From Colletes latitarsis (Eukaryota; Arthropoda; Insecta; Hymenoptera; Colletidae), in assembly GCF_051014445.1 (NCBI RefSeq), contig NC_135146.1:1860001-1924000 (forward strand): 64,000 nucleotides of DNA, written 5' to 3'. Under the pieces are notes generated by a model. That model was not told where the DNA came from, did not search any database, and saw only the letters and a program-made list of their open reading frames with translations. The position numbers and the translations under genes are program-made. Of this stretch, positions 59,328-64,000 are shown one piece after another (within the stretch, counting starts at the first letter, position 1; each line of letters starts with the position of its first letter).

Positions 59328-61206
59328 ATGGACACAGAAAATAAAATGGGGATGGGGCGGGTTTTGTCGGTTGGGGAGGACGGAGACGGGGTTGGGAGTA
59401 GGGTGGCGGCGCTCGCGCCCCACTCAGCGCCAGGTCCGGCTTCGTGGAGGGTGGAGGAGGACGACGGGACGGCGTCGGTCTCGTCCTTCTCCTCCAGCAC
59501 GAGCCACATAGGCTCTAAGAGGAAGAGGACGGGGCAGGCCGTCGTCGAGGTGGGCGGGGCGATGAGCCCGTCGGTGAGGCTGAGTTGCCTCAGGGACGAG
59601 GTGACCGAGGAGATATCGGAGAGGATCTCCTCGTCCCTGAGGCGGGTGGAGAAAGTCGCCGCTGCCTGCGCCTTTATGGGGCAGAAAAGCGGTGGCGCGG
59701 AGGCCCTGAAGGCCGCGGCGGAGGAAATGAGGGAGGCGGCGCGGGAGCTCAGAGGGCGGAACGCCCGTCTGCAGCTCCTGTTGGAGGAGGAGCGACAGGG
59801 GAGGAGGAGGGCAGAGGCGCTGTGGAACAGCGCGGCCCTCCCTCCCATCCTCCCTCCTCCTCCACCGCCGCGTCCCTCGGCGGAGGTAAATAAGCGGAGT
59901 GCGGCGGCAGTGGTGCGGGGCACCGCGGGCCCCTCCACCCGCACTCCGCCCGTGAAGAAGTCCCCGTCCTCCTCAGAAGACGATCTTCTGAGGAGGATTG
60001 GGGGCATGATTGATGGCAAGCTGGCCGCCTTCCGGGAGGAGCTCCTCGCCGGAAGAGCGGTCAGCAGGAAGGCGGTGCCTCCCCGACCTGTTCCGGTACA
60101 GTCAGGGAAGGCAAAGAAGGGCGGAGTGAAGGCTCCGCCCAGCGTTGCGGCACCAGGGCCCCGGGTCGCGACCCCCAAGGGGGGTGGTGTACCCGTGGTC
60201 GCGGTGGTGGCGTCCTCCACAGCACCCTCCCAAGGGGGGGGTGGCGTGGAGTGAGGTGGTGGGGCGGAAGGCGAAGCGGGCGGCGAGGAAGGCCTCGCAA
60301 CCGCAGCCTCCGCCTCCGCCGGCGGCGGCCAAGGTAAAGGCCGCGAAGGACGGGAAGGCACGACCTGGTCGTCCCCCAAAAACGGCAGCGGTGACGCTGA
60401 CCGTTGCGCAGGGGGGCGACCTGACCCTCGCGGAGGCGATGCGGCTCGCCAGGGAGAATATCTCCCTGGAAGAGCTGGGCATCGCCTCCGTGAGGGCGAA
60501 GAGGGCCGTGACCGGGGGTCTCTTGCTGGAGATCCCCGGTGCAGAAGGCGGCGCGAAGGCGGATCGTCTCGCCCAGAGGCTCCGGGAGCAGCTGGGCGAG
60601 CGAGGTGTCCGGGTCGCCCGGCCCACGAAGCGCACGGAGATGCGCGTTTGTGGGCTGGACGACTCGGTCAGCGCACAGGATGTGTCCCGTGCCCTTGCGA
60701 GGGCGGGGGACTGTCCTGTGGAGGACCTGCGGATCGGAGAGATCCGCAGGTCGCCCTCCGGCCTCGGGTCGGTGTGGGCCCGGTGCCCCCTCTCCGCCGC
60801 CCGTAAGGTGGCGGAATCCGGGAGGGTGTTGGTGGGGTGGGTTTCGGCGCGAGTGGAAATCCTCGCGCCGCGCCCGCTCCAGTGTCACCGCTGCCTCGAA
60901 TTGGGGCACGTGAGGCAGTGGTGCACCTCGCCGGTGGACCGCAGCGGTCAGTGTTACCGCTGCGGTGCCAAAGAGCACCGTGGGAGCCAGTGCTCGGCGG
61001 CCCCCCACTGCCCGCTGTGTGCGGACATGGGGAGGCCAGCCGATCACAGGGTGGGGAGCAAGAAGTGCTCCCCCCCCTCCCGGAAGGAGAGGAAGAGGCG
61101 GGCTGCACCGGCTCCGGTGCCGAGGGCGGTGGCATCGTCCTCCATGGAGGTGGACGGTGCTACGGGGATGGACGGCCGGGAGGAGGCTGGCGCGGCCATT
61201 AATTAA
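59328..61206 (+). pseudogene. ORF1 of R1-clade copy D (single +1 frameshift)
   Basis: Same layout as in copy A: acidic N-terminus, charged coiled-coil-like stretch (about 59600-59815), proline-rich linker, basic segment, conserved core and three zinc knuckles CHRCLELGHVRQWC (from 60883), CYRCGAKEHRGSQC and CPLCADMG...HRVGSKKC (to about 61074). The only lesion is a run of eight G at about 60234-60241 where copy A has seven; it ends the first frame at 60252-60254, and the rest is read from the frame at 60145. Because the change is in a homopolymer, a base-calling error is possible and the gene might be intact. The stop TAA 61204-61206 overlaps the ORF2 ATG. Confidence 0.88.
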
Positions 61207-64000
61207 TGCCGCCCTGCCTCCTCCTCCAGGCCAACCTCAACCACTGCCGCGCGGCACAGGACTTGATGTCCCAAGTCTTCGCGGAGTGGGGGGTTGGCCT
61301 GGCGGTCGCCGCCGAGCCGTACCGCGTCCCTGATCACCCTCATTGGGTGGGCGACGCGGACGGCTTGGTGGCGACGGTATGGGGAGGAGGCGACGGGTCC
61401 CCACCGTTCTCCTTGTTGCAGCGCGGTCGGGGATTCGTCGCCGTGGACTGGGGGGGAGTCGCTGTGGTGGGGTGCTACATTTCGCCCCGTAGCGGTCACG
61501 CTGCGTTCGAGCTGTACTTGGCCGAGGTCGCGGCATGCGTGCAGCGCTACGCGGCCCGGCCGGTGCTGGTCCTGGGGGATTTTAATGCCAAGTCGGTGGC
61601 TTGGGGATCCCCCAGGACCTCCGTTCGCGGCGGGATCCTGGGCGATTGGGCGGCGGGGCTCGACCTCCGGGTATTGAACCGGGAGTCGGAGCACACATGC
61701 GTGCGGCGATATGGGGGGTCCATCGTGGATGTTGGATTCGCGACCCCCAACGCCGTGCGCATGGTGTCGGGTTGGCACGTGGTCGCGGGGGCAGAGACAC
61801 TCTCCGATCACCGGTACATCCGGATGGAGGTCTCTGCCGCCGCGAGTGCATCCCGACACGGCCGCCTGCGTGGCACCCCACCACGCCGCTGGGCGCTTCG
61901 GCGCCTGGACAAGGACGCCCTGATGGCAGCTGCCCTCGCTGCAACTTGGCCGCAGGGAGCGGCCGAGTTGCCGAGCATAGAGGAGGAGGTCGCCCGGCTC
62001 GGAGCATTGGTCGCGGGTATTTGCGACGCGGCGGTGCCTCGGGTCGGGCGGACTTCTCCTCCCCGGGCGGTGTACTGGTGGTCGGACGCGATCGCGGAGT
62101 TGCGAGTCGCGACTGTCCGCGCCCGACGCCAGTACACTCGCGCGCGCCGTCGTCAACGTACAGGCGACGGCGTGGCGCGAGCGAGGGCAGCTGATGACCT
62201 GTATGGAGCATACCGCGTGGCGCGGGTTGCTCTGCAGGTCGCCATCAAACGGGCCAAGACCCAGGCATGGAAGGAGCTCCTCCAGACCCTTGATGACGAT
62301 CCATGGGGGCGCCCATATAAGGTGGTGCTGAATAAGCTCCGCCCGTGGGCGCTCCCCGTCACCGAGGGTCTTGACCTCCGGCTGCTGGAGGACGTGGTCA
62401 ATACACTCTTCCCAATTGGGGAGAGGGGACCGCGTCCTCCGGCGGCGGCGGCTGTCCCAGTGGAGTGGACGGCCGAGCTGGGGGTCATGCAGGAGGAGCT
62501 GGCAGCGGCCATCAGACGGCTCGGGGTTCGTAACACGGCCCCGGGTCCGGATGGTGTGCCCGGCCGGGTTTGGGTCTTGACCCAGGGCGTCCTTGGGGCC
62601 GACCTTAGGCGGTTGTTCGACCGCTGCCTGAGGGACGGGCGATTCCCCCCCAGTTGGAAGGTGGCGAGGATGGTCCTCCTCCGGAAGGAGGGTCGACCCG
62701 CGGAGTCTCCCTCCGCATACCGGCCCATTTGTCTCCTCGACGAGGTGGGCAAGCTCTTCGAGCGTGTGATTGCTGCCCGCCTCGTCGAGCACCTGTCGCG
62801 GGGTGATCCCGGTCTGGCCGACTGCCAGTTCGGTTTCCGGGGGGGCCGATCGACTATCGACGCGGTAGGTCGTGTGAGGGCCCTCTCGGAGGCGGCCGTC
62901 TCCCGGGGAGGGGTGGCATTGGCAAGATCCTTGCATATTGCCAATGCCTTTAACACCCTCCCCTGGGAAGAGATAAGGAGGGGACTCGAATATCATCGAG
63001 TCCCCCCTTGTCTCAGGGCGGTCGTCGGGGATTATCTCCGCGGCAGGTGGATCGAGTATCCGGGCCGGGATGGTGATATGCGGAGGGAGGTGTACTGCGG
63101 TGTTCCGCAGGGGTCGGTACTCGGGCCACTCCTGTGGAACATCGCGTACGATTCGGTGTAGCGGGCCGGCCTCCCCGACGACGTCAGCACGGTGTGTTAT
63201 GCGGATGACACACTGGTGCTGGCCGTCGGGGCGCACTGGGGGAGGGCCATGCGTCGCGCGGAGGAGGGGTCGCAACGCGTCGTCGACCGGATCAGGGGGA
63301 TGGGGATGACGGTGGCGGTCCATAAGACCGAGGTGATTGCGTTTCATTCACCTCGGCAGGATCCGCCACCCCCTCTGATCCGGGTGGGTGGGGCTGACAT
63401 CGAGGTGAAGCCCCAGATCAGGTATCTAGGGCTGATCCTCGATAGCCACTGGCGTTTCGAGAAGCATTTCCGCTGCCTGGTCCCCCGGTTGGAAAGGATG
63501 GTTGCGGCTGGCAACCTGGGGGGCCCGGCGGGCCGAGTTCGTCGCCTCTATGTGGCAATGGTCCAGTCGGTGGCCCTATACGGGGCCCCCGTCTGGGCGG
63601 ACGACCTGGCTGCCTCCCGGCGCAGCATGACTATGCTGCGTCGGGTGCAGAGGCGCATGGCGCTCAGGGTCGTCCGCGGGTATCGGACCATGTCACATGA
63701 GGCGGCGACGGTTCTAGCGGGGATGCCGCTCATGGACCTGCTCGCGCGGTCGCACGCGGTGATGTACCGGCACCGCGTCGACCGTCGCGCGGGGGTGGGG
63801 GCGGTCCCGGGCGGGCAGGAACCTGTTTGGGGCGATTTGAAGCGCCAGGCCCGGCAGTCCGTGTTGCTCGCGTGGCAGGAGCGGCTGGCTCTGCCAACCG
63901 CGGGGCACCGGACTGTCGGGGCTGTTCGGCCACTCCTGAAGGAGTGGCTGGACAGAGGCCATGGCAGCCTCACCTACCGGCTGGCACAGGTATTTTCCGG
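61206..64000 (+). pseudogene. ORF2 of R1-clade copy D (partial at window edge; nonsense codon)
   Basis: Endonuclease motifs are complete (NLNHCRAAQ, AEPYRVP, GDFNAKSVAWG near 61575, SDHRYI near 61806). The reverse transcriptase has CGVPQGSVLGP and YADD (63198-63209), but motif A reads SLHIANAF: the catalytic Asp is His (codon 62934-62936, residue 577) where copies A and C keep Asp. A TAG at 63159-63161 stands where copy A has TTG; after it the same frame stays open to the window end, with tryptophan codons intact at the two sites that are stops in A and C. A 15-nt in-frame gap near 63510 is the only other difference in length seen. The zinc finger and stop lie beyond 64000. Confidence 0.9.

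Larger units (their letters stand above)
58945..64000 (+). mobile_element. R1-clade non-LTR retrotransposon, copy D (runs off the window)
   Basis: Complete 5' end (CCCTCAGGGG after satellite TTAGAAA), ORF1 and most of ORF2; the 3' end lies beyond the window. Over the first 3.8 kb it is nearly identical to copy A, so the two descend from a recent common source. It has the fewest lesions: one extra G in ORF1, one nonsense codon and a changed catalytic residue in ORF2. Confidence 0.92.

Noticed and set aside
61203..63347. A 714-residue ORF antisense to ORF2 in copy D, with similar antisense ORFs at 9639-11669, 11673-13262 and 41445-42464.
   Set aside because: GC-rich coding sequence leaves antisense frames open by chance. 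The products are low-complexity Pro/Arg/Ser-rich or shadows of conserved sense codons, and no known domain is seen.

Overview
The window is a eukaryotic repeat block with no recognisable host gene. Its backbone is one very long tandem satellite with a monomer of about 19 bp (consensus AGTAAGCTAGTAAGCAAGC). It runs head to tail in the same orientation from base 1 to about 58,944 and is heavily diverged, with traces of higher-order repeats. Everything else is a transposable element inserted into it. The families present (R1-clade non-LTR retrotransposons, BEL/Pao LTR retrotransposons, one Gypsy-type LTR) point to an insect or other arthropod. I suspect a hymenopteran, but that is inference. The region looks like pericentromeric, centromeric or subtelomeric heterochromatin.

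Layout. 1-20: poly(A) end of a non-LTR copy lying mostly outside the window. 21-730: satellite. 731-2390: solo LTR (minus). 2391-7295: satellite. 7296-7582: short LTR-like insert. 7583-9414: satellite. 9415-15347: R1-clade element, copy A, full length but broken. 15348-15929: satellite. 15930-20205: 5' LTR plus gag-protease-start of pol of a BEL/Pao element whose 3' half is missing. 20206-20647: satellite. 20648-21905: 5'-truncated R1-clade copy B with a 13-bp target duplication. 21906-24119: satellite. 24120-25987: solo LTR (minus). 25988-31199: satellite. 31200-38156: BEL/Pao element with both LTRs, itself carrying a Gypsy-type solo LTR at 35205-35855. 38157-38342: satellite. 38343-43898: degenerate R1-clade copy C. 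43899-51136: satellite. 51137-52328 and 53412-54840: two more solo LTRs (minus) with satellite between. 54841-58944: satellite. 58945-64000: R1-clade copy D, running off the window.

The R1-clade element has two ORFs. ORF1 has a coiled-coil-like stretch and three zinc knuckles. ORF2 is an APE-type endonuclease, reverse transcriptase and C-terminal zinc knuckle. ORF1 stop and ORF2 start overlap as TAATG. All copies share the plus orientation, and their poly(A) tails abut the satellite directly, as expected of an element that targets this satellite. No copy here is intact: each has frameshifts, stop codons or a changed catalytic residue. Copy A is a mosaic of a D-like and a C-like lineage with two sharply mapped switch points.

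The BEL-type elements show a second pattern. Five insertions from two different LTR families are flanked by the pentamer AGTAT (one right-hand copy reads AGTGT), and paralogous empty sites survive elsewhere in the array. Most LTR insertions are solo LTRs, so LTR-LTR recombination has been common. I read the window as an array that grows by satellite amplification, absorbs site-preferring retroelements, and erodes them by recombination, conversion and point decay.
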